From the NCBI GenBank assembly GCA_014360385.1, contig JACIXO010000077.1, positions 1 to 6,414 of the forward strand: a stretch of 6,414 nt of DNA, given 5' to 3'. A model generated the notes under the pieces. It did not search any database and was not told where the DNA came from. It saw nothing but the letters and a program-made list of their open reading frames with translations. The position numbers and the translations under genes were made by a program. This document shows positions 1 to 6,061 of the stretch, piece after piece. The DNA is from Actinomycetota bacterium. GTDB lineage: Bacteria > Actinomycetota > Humimicrobiia > Humimicrobiales > Humimicrobiaceae. Every line of letters starts with the position of its first letter. Positions within the stretch are counted from its first letter, which is position 1.

Positions 1-12
1 ACTTAGGTTAAA

Positions 13-837
13 ATGATTATTAAAAACAAGGTTATAAAATTATTAGTGACTGACGTAGACGGAACTCTTCTGGATAGTAATTCCAGCCTTCCAGTTCTAA
101 ATAAAAAGGCAATTTTAGCATGCAAAAATAGTGGTATTGAAGTAATTCTTGCTACTGGTAAGTCAATTGATTCCATAACTCATATTATCAATTTACTTGA
201 CCTTAAATTACCTCAAATTACCTTCAATGGTGCAGTAATAGTCAATAGCGAGAGAAAGATTATTCGGTCAGTGAAGATAAGACCAGACCTTTATTTCGAA
301 GTTATTCAGACAATAAAAGAAAAAGGTTATGAGCCGCTTATTTCTATAGAGAATGGTAAGATATTCTACGAAAGCTATCATCCTAACATGGAAAATATAG
401 TAAGGGTTGGGGAAAAACTGTTAAAGGTAGATAACCTAGAAACTCCTCATTTTTCCAGAAATTGTGTAAGTATTAGCGTTCCCATAAAAGAGACAGATCC
501 CCTTGATAGGTTCTTAAGAGATAGATTTTCTGGAAGGCTTCAGATTTTAAGGTCAGGGGAATATTTTTTTGATATATTAAGCCTTGATGCAGGTAAAGGA
601 AATGCACTGTTATATCTTGCCAGAATTCTTGGCGTGCGTAAAGAAGAAATAGTTGTGTTCGGGGATAGTTATAATGACCTTAGCATGTTTAGAGAAGCTG
701 GACTTAGAATTGCTGTAAAAAATTCTTATCCTGGGGTTCTGAAAGAGGCTGATATTATAACTGAAGAAAATTATAATTGTGGACTTGCAAAAGCAATATT
801 CAGATATGTGCTTGATTCAGAGCCTGTGAAGCCGTAA
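13..837 (+). CDS. Cof-type HAD-IIB family sugar-phosphate phosphatase
   Basis: This is a 274-residue cytosolic HAD-superfamily hydrolase of the Cof/subclass IIB type; family members dephosphorylate sugar phosphates, flavin or nucleotide phosphates. All four HAD motifs are visible. Motif I is D14-V-D16-G-T, with D14 the nucleophile and D16 the acid/base. Motif II is T48 in LATGK. Motif III is K195 in DAGKGNAL. Motif IV is GDSYND at 217-222, which holds the Mg-binding aspartates. The C2-type cap lies between motifs II and III, and FNGAVI (71-76) is the usual Cof segment just before it. Length is normal for the family (about 260-280). A TAG three codons upstream in frame fixes the start at or after position 10; the ribosome site is weak (TAGGT). 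The substrate cannot be read from sequence. The gene looks intact and is separated from the next by about 295 bp, so it is probably not co-transcribed with it. Confidence 0.93.
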   Translation: MIIKNKVIKLLVTDVDGTLLDSNSSLPVLNKKAILACKNSGIEVILATGKSIDSITHIINLLDLKLPQITFNGAVIVNSERKIIRSVKIRPDLYFEVIQTIKEKGYEPLISIENGKIFYESYHPNMENIVRVGEKLLKVDNLETPHFSRNCVSISVPIKETDPLDRFLRDRFSGRLQILRSGEYFFDILSLDAGKGNALLYLARILGVRKEEIVVFGDSYNDLSMFREAGLRIAVKNSYPGVLKEADIITEENYNCGLAKAIFRYVLDSEPVKP

Positions 838-972
838 CAAAGCCTCTTAGTGCCTCTTAATGGGAATAAGATTCGTATTTGTCTCTTCAATAAGTGATTA
901 AGCTAAGAGCAGCAAAAGATTTTTTGAAACCTTTTGAAAGTAACTCGGATGTGATAAACTTAGACTTGGATG

Positions 973-1001
973 TTGTTACTTTTATTATAAAATGATATAG
1001 A
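973..1001 (+). promoter_or_regulatory. Possible sigma-70 promoter (distal) for the 1133 gene
   Basis: TTGTTA (973-978) and TATAGA (996-1001) are separated by the ideal 17 nt. Each hexamer matches consensus at 4 of 6 positions. In such AT-rich DNA chance matches are common, so this is only a candidate. Confidence 0.25.
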
Positions 1002-1016
1002 ATTAAAATTAGTTTA

Positions 1017-1043
1017 TTGTTGCTGGTTTAGCTAAAGTATAAT
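1017..1043 (+). promoter_or_regulatory. Possible sigma-70 promoter (proximal) with perfect -10 and adjacent palindrome
   Basis: A perfect TATAAT (1038-1043) lies 89 bp before the 1133 start codon. The best -35 is TTGTTG (1017-1022), but the 15-nt spacer is short. The palindrome TTTAGCTAAA (1027-1036) sits exactly in the spacer, where a repressor site could block the promoter. The element is plausible but unproven. Confidence 0.35.
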
Positions 1044-1132
1044 TGTTGTAAAATTATTGCAGTTTAAGCTAATTTAAGCCTCTCTGAAATACAATCAAAG
1101 TTAAACGTAAATAGGATGGATGATGTGCGATA

Positions 1133-1501
1133 ATGTGTGCTATTGAAAATACTGTGACTTTAACAAAAAAAGTCACTATAGCTCCTTCCAAGGCTATAAC
1201 AAGGGACTCTTTTGTCCAGAAGCTTAAAGAGATTGCGTCCAATCTTCTTGCTTTTTTAAAGGAGAATGGCTGCAAGAAGCTCGGTCATTTAAAGTTTATT
1301 GTCACCACTGACGGAGAAGATTACCTTCAACTAGGAACTTCGGACATGGAAAAAGAGGTAGTTGCGGAGGGGGTACTCAAAAGCTCTTTCGCGAAGGTGA
1401 GATTTACTTTGAACATAATAGAGTTTGGAGTTCCCAGAGAGGAAATAAACAGTAAAGTTGATCAGGAAATAAGAAATATGGAAGAGTATTTTAGCATCTA
1501 A
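1133..1501 (+). CDS. Hypothetical protein, 122 aa, family not recognised
   Basis: I do not recognise this protein. It is a small soluble alpha/beta protein with no signal peptide or membrane segment. A likely strand (residues 7-17) is followed by a helix (25-45). Next comes a strand run containing GHLKFIVTTDGEDYLQL (51-67), a further strand around FTLNIIEFGV (91-100) and a charged C-terminal helix (101-118). Such an alternating layout is typical of compact ferredoxin-like folds, but this is inference. The frame is closed upstream by TGA at 1121, so ATG 1133 is the first usable start; the nearest purine-rich stretch (AGGATGGA, 1113-1120) is farther away than usual. Codon use resembles the flanking genes, and the frame stays open through a 7-A run, supporting a real gene. 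The rhodanese gene begins only 30 bp downstream in the same direction, so the two are probably co-transcribed. Confidence 0.75.
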   Translation: MCAIENTVTLTKKVTIAPSKAITRDSFVQKLKEIASNLLAFLKENGCKKLGHLKFIVTTDGEDYLQLGTSDMEKEVVAEGVLKSSFAKVRFTLNIIEFGVPREEINSKVDQEIRNMEEYFSI

Positions 1502-1523
1502 GCTTGTTTTAGTATCTAAGCTG
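1489..1523 (+). repeat. Imperfect 18-bp tandem duplication spanning the stop of the 1133 gene
   Basis: Two adjacent near-identical units start with TTTTAGCATCTAAGCT (1489-1504) and TTTTAGTATCTAAGCT (1507-1522). They differ by one base over these 16 nt. The period is a multiple of three, so the second copy repeats the in-frame Phe-Ser-Ile-stop end. This probably arose by slippage or a small duplication. Confidence 0.7.
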
Positions 1524-1531
1524 TTTTTTCT

Positions 1532-2056
1532 ATGTTCCAGCAAAGAAAATTTAAGGAAATTAAAATTAAATTCACCCAAGGTCCTGAATGGACACGAGGT
1601 AAGCTAACTACTTTGTTATCTATTCTGGTATTTTTTATACTTATTACTACATTTTCTATATCCTGCTCGGTACAGCGTCCTTCAGAAGCTTCCTTGTCAG
1701 AAACTAGTACAGAGCCAGCCACTACTACAGCTGGTAGTCAGGGATTTATGGAAATGTCAGTAGATGATGTATATAGTGCTATCAAAGGTGAAGAGGATTA
1801 TTTTATCCTGGATGTAAGAACCAGGGATGAATTTGAGGCGGCTCACATTGGAGGAGCTAAACTTATTCCTGTCTCAGAGCTCGAAAACAGGCTTGACGAA
1901 ATACCTGAAGGGAAGCCCATAATAGTCTACTGTAGGAGCGGGAATAGAAGTGCACAGGCAGCAACCATTCTTGTTCAAAATGGTTTTAAAGAAGTTTACA
2001 ATATGAGGGGTGGTATATCTGCCTGGATCTCCAAAGGCTATCCTGTAGTTAAGTAG
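1532..2056 (+). CDS. Membrane-anchored (probable lipoprotein) single-domain rhodanese
   Basis: This 174-residue protein has an exported rhodanese-like sulfurtransferase domain. After a basic N-terminus (1-24) a hydrophobic segment (about 25-44) ends in FSISC, with Cys45 the likely lipidation site. The box is weak, with Ser at -3 instead of Leu, so a plain membrane anchor is possible. A Ser/Thr-rich linker (46-70) leads to the rhodanese domain (about 73-174). The domain has FILDVRTRDEFEAAHI (91-106) and a catalytic loop C134-R-S-G-N-R139, with Cys134 the persulfide-forming residue. RGGISAW (159-165) is the usual C-terminal motif. Related proteins (PspE/GlpE type) move sulfane sulfur; the partner here is unknown. 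ATG 1532 lacks a good ribosome site. A TTG at 1613, downstream of GAGGT, would give a more compact signal peptide, so the start is uncertain. The domain is complete and should be active on the outer face of the membrane. Confidence 0.88.
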   Translation: MFQQRKFKEIKIKFTQGPEWTRGKLTTLLSILVFFILITTFSISCSVQRPSEASLSETSTEPATTTAGSQGFMEMSVDDVYSAIKGEEDYFILDVRTRDEFEAAHIGGAKLIPVSELENRLDEIPEGKPIIVYCRSGNRSAQAATILVQNGFKEVYNMRGGISAWISKGYPVVK

Positions 2057-2102
2057 AATAGATTTATCTATGTCGTCTATTAAAAAGTGGAGTTAAACGT
2101 GT

Positions 2103-2133
2103 TAATAATTTAAGCTGGATCATAAAATTATTA
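2103..2133. promoter_or_regulatory. 9-bp perfect inverted repeat upstream of the cupin gene, possible operator
   Basis: TAATAATTT (2103-2111) and AAATTATTA (2125-2133) are exact reverse complements separated by 13 nt. The right arm overlaps the expected -35 position of the extended -10 promoter at 2141-2149. An all-A/T stem is weak as an RNA terminator and no T-run follows directly, so a dimeric regulator site fits better, though it is unproven. Confidence 0.35.
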
Positions 2134-2140
2134 TGAGTTT

Positions 2141-2149
2141 TGATATAAT
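2141..2149 (+). promoter_or_regulatory. Extended -10 promoter for the cupin/epimerase operon
   Basis: TGATATAAT matches the extended -10 consensus TGnTATAAT exactly. No good -35 hexamer lies 16-18 nt upstream, which extended -10 promoters tolerate. Initiation near 2156 would leave a leader of about 52 nt before ATG 2208. Confidence 0.5.
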
Positions 2150-2192
2150 ATTTTACTTTTCTAATGTTTCTGATTATTAAATTGTTGGCCAT

Positions 2193-2201
2193 GAGGTGAG
2201 G
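2193..2201 (+). promoter_or_regulatory. Ribosome binding site deciding the cupin start
   Basis: GAGGTGAGG (2193-2201) is a strong Shine-Dalgarno site 6 nt before ATG 2208. It overlaps the alternative GTG at 2196, which would have no ribosome site of its own, so ATG 2208 is preferred. Confidence 0.75.
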
Positions 2202-2207
2202 AAAAGT

Positions 2208-3422
2208 ATGGAGAATATTATCGACATAGTTTACAAGGCTCTGGAGGATGGCAATGGTATTTTACGCCTTAAGCCAGCTTGGGTGGCTAGAGATTTTCTT
2301 CCACCTGGTATGAGGCTAGGTCTTAAAGAGAGCGAGTATAATGTTGGTGAACGTGGATGGATATCTGAAAGATGGCTTGCCTCAACTACTAAGGCAGATA
2401 ACCTGGTTGGTCCTCCTGATGAAGGTCTTAGTTACATTAACTTGGATGATCGAGCAAAGATTACCTTGAAAGAGGCGGTGGAGGTTGCTGGCGATCTTAT
2501 AATGGGAAAAGAATATGCTAAGACTCATAAAGGGCTTGGAAGGCTTGCCAAGATATATGATTTTGCTGCAAGAATACCTTATCATATCCATCAGATGGAA
2601 AAAGATGCCAGACTTGTTGGGAGAAATCCAAAAGAAGAGGCTTATTATTTTCCTGAAGGTGTAGATTTAGGTCCCCATCCTGAAACTTTTTTTGGAGTCC
2701 ATCCATATATAGCTCGTGAAAAAAAATATGACATATTGCTTCCTTACCTTGAAGAGTGGAATAGCGACTTAATACTTAAACATTCAAGAGCATACCTTAA
2801 TGTTCCTGGAGAAGGTTTTCATTTGCCAGCAGGTGTACTTCATGCGCCAGGCACTGCTCTAACTATTGAGCTTCAGGAAGACTCTGATGTTTTTGCTATG
2901 CTTCAGGCTTTAGTTGCAGGGAAGATAATCTCTAAAGAACTATTGTTTAAAGATGTAAGAAAAGAAGACAGAGAAAAATATGGAGAGAAAGTTATTCTGG
3001 ATCAGATAAACTGGGAGATAAGTGCAGATCCTTTCTTTTATGAAAACCGTCATCTAACTCCAATATTGATTGAAGAAACAAGGCAGGATGGAGGAGAAGA
3101 GTACTGGATTTATTACAATACTACTAAGTTCAGTGGCAAAAAACTAGTCGTAAAGCCTGGCTCCACCTTTATAAGTATGGATAATGGTGTTTATAACATC
3201 CTTGTCTGGAAAGGAAAAGGTAAGTTCGATGGACATTATATTGAAGCAGGTAACTTTGAGTGTGATGAGCTTCTTGTCTCTTATGAGAGGGCAATAAAAC
3301 CAATAAAGATAGAGAATACAGGAAAAGAGGAGCTTCAAATAATAAAATTCTTTGGCCCAGACATTAATCCTGATGTACCTATGATAAGGGGTATAGAATC
3401 TAAAGTTCTGGGTGTTTTCTAA
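2208..3422 (+). CDS. Mannose-6-phosphate isomerase class I-like cupin protein
   Basis: This 404-residue protein is a zinc cupin resembling class I phosphomannose isomerases, which interconvert aldose and ketose phosphates. The first cupin carries IPYHIHQMEKDA, with His126 and His128 as likely metal ligands. KEEAYYF follows, where a Glu (143/144) supplies the third ligand. The LPAGVLHAPGT segment, with His212, supplies the fourth. The C-terminal third (about 300-404) is beta-rich and looks like the second, non-catalytic cupin. The sequence departs from classical ManA: it has GHPETFFG-like wording (about 155-164) and lacks the usual NHKPE motif. A different sugar or sugar-acid substrate is therefore likely. 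The gene has its own promoter and strong ribosome site. An 87-bp gap leads to a TIM-barrel sugar-phosphate epimerase in the same direction, so the pair probably formed a sugar isomerisation operon. Starting at GTG 2196 would add four residues. The gene appears intact, including through 7-T and 8-A runs. Confidence 0.82.
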   Translation: MENIIDIVYKALEDGNGILRLKPAWVARDFLPPGMRLGLKESEYNVGERGWISERWLASTTKADNLVGPPDEGLSYINLDDRAKITLKEAVEVAGDLIMGKEYAKTHKGLGRLAKIYDFAARIPYHIHQMEKDARLVGRNPKEEAYYFPEGVDLGPHPETFFGVHPYIAREKKYDILLPYLEEWNSDLILKHSRAYLNVPGEGFHLPAGVLHAPGTALTIELQEDSDVFAMLQALVAGKIISKELLFKDVRKEDREKYGEKVILDQINWEISADPFFYENRHLTPILIEETRQDGGEEYWIYYNTTKFSGKKLVVKPGSTFISMDNGVYNILVWKGKGKFDGHYIEAGNFECDELLVSYERAIKPIKIENTGKEELQIIKFFGPDINPDVPMIRGIESKVLGVF

Positions 3423-3496
3423 GGCTACTATTTTGTTTTTCTTTTTTGATATTTTAATGATTATTAAGCATGTGGATGTAACAAAAAACACAATAT

Positions 3497-3502
3497 GGGA
3501 GG
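3497..3502 (+). promoter_or_regulatory. Ribosome binding site of the truncated epimerase gene
   Basis: GGGAGG (3497-3502) lies 7 nt before ATG 3510 and overlaps the upstream ATG at 3495. Translation therefore starts at 3510, not 3495. The strong site shows that this was a well-translated gene before truncation. Confidence 0.7.
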
Positions 3503-3509
3503 TTGCGAT

Positions 3510-3899
3510 ATGGTAATAAAAACATCAATAGGTGCTTGGGCTTATATATGGGGTGGGTATAAAGAGGATCCCATTCCTTTAAAAACAGTTGTAGAAAAAC
3601 TTTCTGGCCTTGGCTTTGATGGGGTTGAATTAGCTGCCTTTCCACCTCATATGGAACCAAACACAAAGGAGAAACGAAAAGAAATTAAAAAAATGCTGGA
3701 TGATTATGGCCTTAAGGTTTCTGGACTGGCTGCACCATTTCCTTCACCTTCTACTTCCAGTACTGAAGATTATCTTAAGGCAGTTAAGGATAACCTTGAG
3801 GTCTGCAAGGACTTAGATATTCCAAAACTCAGAGTTGACACGGTAGATCCTCCTACAAAAATTCCTAGTGGGATGGACTATGAAACTTGCATAACTTAA
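3510..3899 (+). pseudogene. Truncated sugar phosphate isomerase/epimerase (xylose isomerase-like TIM barrel), N-terminal half
   Basis: The 129 residues match the start of the AP-endonuclease-2/xylose-isomerase-like TIM-barrel family, which includes IolE, hydroxypyruvate isomerase and ketose 3-epimerases and binds divalent metal in the barrel. Visible family features are the first strand (KTSIGAWAY), the GLGFDGVELAAF segment where strand 2 ends in the conserved Glu, LKVSGLAAPF (strand 3), and a helix leading to IPKLRVDTVDPPT (strand 4). Members are normally about 270-300 residues. This one stops right after SGMDYETC, so roughly half the barrel, including most metal ligands, is missing. Only 71 bp separate the stop from the next gene and none of the other frames there continues the family. 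A deletion or insertion therefore removed the C-terminal half, rather than a simple frameshift. Composition drops sharply to AT-rich just after the break. The product should be non-functional. Confidence 0.8.
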
Positions 3900-3932
3900 T
3901 TTCATAAGAATAAGAAAGTAGCAATGGACAAA

Positions 3933-3961
3933 TTTACAAGAAAATTAAACATAACTAATCT
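3933..3961 (+). promoter_or_regulatory. Possible promoter giving a leaderless RuBisCO-like transcript
   Basis: TTTACA (3933-3938, 5 of 6 match) and TAATCT (3956-3961, 3 of 6) are 17 nt apart. Initiation would fall at about 3968, next to ATG 3971, which has no Shine-Dalgarno site. The match is weak and the region is AT-rich. Confidence 0.2.
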
Positions 3962-3970
3962 AACTTATAA

Positions 3971-5272
3971 ATGGAGTTTAAATTGGAGTCAAAAGAATAT
4001 TATAATCTAATTACATGTTTACCAGAGGAAATATTAGGAAAGGATTATATTGTGGCTACTTATTTCTATCGCTCTACATCCGAAATTGATCCTTTTGAAA
4101 AAGCAAAAACATTCGCTATTGGACAAACTCTGGGGACTTGGGTGCCTGTACCTGGTTTAACTCGAGATCTATACAAGAAATATGGTGGAAGACTTGTCAG
4201 TATTTATGATATACCACCTGTAGAACTTACTAAAGATATACCACCAGAGACATTTCATATAATTCAAATTGCCTTTCCAGATTCAAATTTCAGCCCTCAA
4301 TTGCCAATCCTATTAACTACACTTCTGGGAAATGATGTATCAACTTCTGCCCAACTTAAACTACTAGATATAACATTTTCAAAAAAGTTCCTAATGCATT
4401 TTAAAGGACCAAAGTTTGGAGTAGATGGAGTTTATAAACTTCTTGGTATAAAAAGAAGACCAATAGTTCTTAATATGATAAAACCATGTCTAGGATATAC
4501 ACCTGAAGAAGGAGCTGAAATATTTAAAGCAGTAGCTATGGGAGGAGTTGATATAATTAAAGACGATGAATTACTTAGCGATACAGAATATAATCCAATA
4601 GAAAAAAGAGTTAAGCTTTACAAAAAAGTAGCTATGGATGTACAAAACGAGACAGGACATCTTACAAGATATTGCGTTAATATAACCGATAGGCCCGATA
4701 GAATGATTGAACACGCACATAGAGCTGTAGAAGCTGGAGCAGACTTTTTGATGGTTAATTTTCTAACTACGGGTATAAGTTCCTTGCAAATTTTGGCAGA
4801 AGATGATTCTATAAATATACCTATACTTGCACACTATGCAACAGCTGGTTCACTAACAGAATCGCCCTTTACAGGGATTTCTACTCCATTATTGCTTGGT
4901 AAACTTTCTAGAATTGCAGGTGCTGATATGTGTATGTTTAGCTCACCATACAGTACATATCCGTTTCTTAGAAGAAAATATATCCAAATTGCTGATACTC
5001 AAAAAAAACCTTTATATAATATTCTTCCAACATTACCAACTGTTGGAGGTGGAGTTCACCCAAATTCTGCTGCCCAGATTGTTAAAGATTTGGGCAAAGA
5101 AGTCGTTCTAGCTACTGGTGGTGCAATTATTGGCCATCCACTTGGTCCCACTGAAGGAGCAAGGTCTATGATGCAAGCTGTAGAAGCTTTAGCACAGGAT
5201 CTTGATTTATATGAAGTCGCTAACAATAGTGGCTACGAGGCACTTAAAATTTCTTTAGAGAAATGGAAATAG
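3971..5272 (+). CDS. RuBisCO-like protein (form IV RLP), probable non-carboxylating decarboxylase/isomerase
   Basis: This 433-residue protein is a full-length member of the RuBisCO large-subunit superfamily. It has the N-terminal ferredoxin-like domain (about 20-155, from DYIVATYFY) and the TIM barrel (about 165-433). The metal site is kept: K197-D-D199-E200 in GGVDIIKDDE equals the carbamylated Lys201, Asp203 and Glu204 of plant RuBisCO. K171 in MIKPCLG equals Lys175 and H288 equals His294. Phosphate-binding glycines are present (TVGGGVHP, ATGGAIIGHP). Lys177 is replaced by C173, Arg295 by Tyr289, and loop 6 with Lys334 by SSPYSTYPF, so it cannot fix CO2. Characterised RLPs act in methionine salvage (MtnW) or as 3-oxo-isoapionate-4-phosphate decarboxylase or transcarboxylase (OiaX/OiaT). 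The adjacent TPI-like and RpiB-like relics favour the latter sugar role, by inference. An in-frame TAA directly precedes ATG 3971 and no ribosome site is seen. The gene is AT-richer than upstream genes and intact through an 8-A run. Confidence 0.9.
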   Translation: MEFKLESKEYYNLITCLPEEILGKDYIVATYFYRSTSEIDPFEKAKTFAIGQTLGTWVPVPGLTRDLYKKYGGRLVSIYDIPPVELTKDIPPETFHIIQIAFPDSNFSPQLPILLTTLLGNDVSTSAQLKLLDITFSKKFLMHFKGPKFGVDGVYKLLGIKRRPIVLNMIKPCLGYTPEEGAEIFKAVAMGGVDIIKDDELLSDTEYNPIEKRVKLYKKVAMDVQNETGHLTRYCVNITDRPDRMIEHAHRAVEAGADFLMVNFLTTGISSLQILAEDDSINIPILAHYATAGSLTESPFTGISTPLLLGKLSRIAGADMCMFSSPYSTYPFLRRKYIQIADTQKKPLYNILPTLPTVGGGVHPNSAAQIVKDLGKEVVLATGGAIIGHPLGPTEGARSMMQAVEALAQDLDLYEVANNSGYEALKISLEKWK

Positions 5273-5289
5273 AAAGGTTTTTTTAAACT

Positions 5290-6061
5290 ATGACGTTCTT
5301 TAGAAAAATGGTAGTAGGCTCAAATTGGAAAATTTACATAACCTCTCAAAATGACGCCTATTCTTATATGAAAGTCCTAAATGAAAACCTGAAACCATTT
5401 AATACAAATTTAATTGATGTTTATATTTTACCAGATTTTATAAATTTAGAAGTCGTAAGGCATAATATTAAATCACCAATTTTTTTGGTGCTCATGATAT
5501 TTTCTGGGAAGATATGGGACCTTATACTGGAGAAGTTTCTCCCCTAGCACTATTCTCTATCGGAGGAAAATTTGTCATGGTAGGACACTTCGAAAGAAGA
5601 TTATATTTTGGTGAAACAGATGACACTATCAACAAAAAGATTTTAGCCTGCTACCGCAATGACATTATACCATTGCTACTTATAGGAGAAACACTTGAGG
5701 GAAGGAATAATAATGAAACTGAAAAGATTCTCCTAAAACAATTAAAAACCTCTTTAAAAGGTATACCTCCAGATTTCTAAACAAAACTAGTAATCGTTTA
5801 TGAACCAAGATGGGCGATTGGGAAAGAAGAAGCAGCTTCACCACAAATAATCGAATATTCTCACAAGTTAATACGCAAATTTATCTCTGAAATATACGAT
5901 CATACTATTTCAAATCTTACAAGGATCATATATGGTGGTAGTGTAAATATTAATAATGCAAAAAAATAATAACTATTCCTGACGTTGATGGACTTGCAAT
6001 CACTAGGGCTTCTCTAGATCCTCTTCTATTTATTAAATTTATAAATTTTGTTGATTCCTAA
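5290..6061 (+). pseudogene. Broken triosephosphate isomerase paralogue (LerI/EryH-like), two frameshifts and one stop
   Basis: Reading across three frames restores one TPI-family protein of about 257 codons, the usual TPI length. Segments in order are VVGSNWKIY (catalytic Lys14), GAHDIFWEDMGPYTGEVSP, GHFERR (catalytic His100), VYEPRWAIG (catalytic Glu172), IIYGGSV and IPDVDGLAITRASLDP. The lesions are a -1 frame change at the 7-T run (5480-5486), TAA at 5778-5780 replacing one codon (position 164), and a -1 change at the 7-A run (5960-5966) before TAA TAA. The invariant Ser of GHSERR is Phe here. Loop 6 reads AIGKEEAAS rather than the glycolytic AIGTGKTA, and the GAHDIFWED wording is paralogue-like. 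It therefore resembles the L-erythrulose-1-phosphate isomerases more than housekeeping TpiA; this is inference. It lies 17 bp after the RLP stop, presumably in one operon. Fragments readable on their own are 5290-5547 and 5514-5780. Confidence 0.85.

Larger units (their letters stand above)
838..1132. other. 295-bp AT-rich intergenic region
   Basis: No coding frame, tRNA or recognisable riboswitch is visible. It contains a short direct repeat (GCCTCTTA at 842-849 and 852-859). The first copy overlaps CTCTTAG (844-850), which is complementary to CTAAGAG (903-909), but the 52-nt loop and absence of a T-run make it a poor terminator. Two possible promoters and a perfect 10-bp palindrome, TTTAGCTAAA (1027-1036), lie in the second half, suggesting that this is the control region of the downstream gene. 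Confidence 0.5.

Noticed and set aside
1116..1133. A five-codon leader ORF overlapping the 1133 start (TAATG)
   Set aside because: It has no ribosome site and is too short to separate from chance.
1240..1320. Resemblance of the GHLKFIV segment to a part of CobW-associated proteins
   Set aside because: Only a vague recollection over a few residues; no GTP-binding or metal motif is present, so no function is assigned.
3144..3666. Minus-strand open frames across the cupin end and epimerase start
   Set aside because: They are antisense to genes with clear family motifs, have no ribosome sites and show no recognisable domains.
4896..5111. Second + strand frame inside the RLP gene
   Set aside because: It is an out-of-frame shadow of the RLP barrel, which is intact.
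3971..5272. A true CO2-fixing RuBisCO large subunit
   Set aside because: Lys177, Arg295 and the loop 6 Lys334 equivalents are missing and no small subunit or phosphoribulokinase is nearby.
5273..5289. Terminator at the T-run between RLP and TPI
   Set aside because: No hairpin precedes it; AAAGG there is more likely the TPI ribosome site.
5290..6061. Functional TPI made by programmed double frameshifting
   Set aside because: The intervening TAA at 5778 and the Ser-to-Phe change in the catalytic motif point to decay; slippery-like runs are common in AT-rich DNA.
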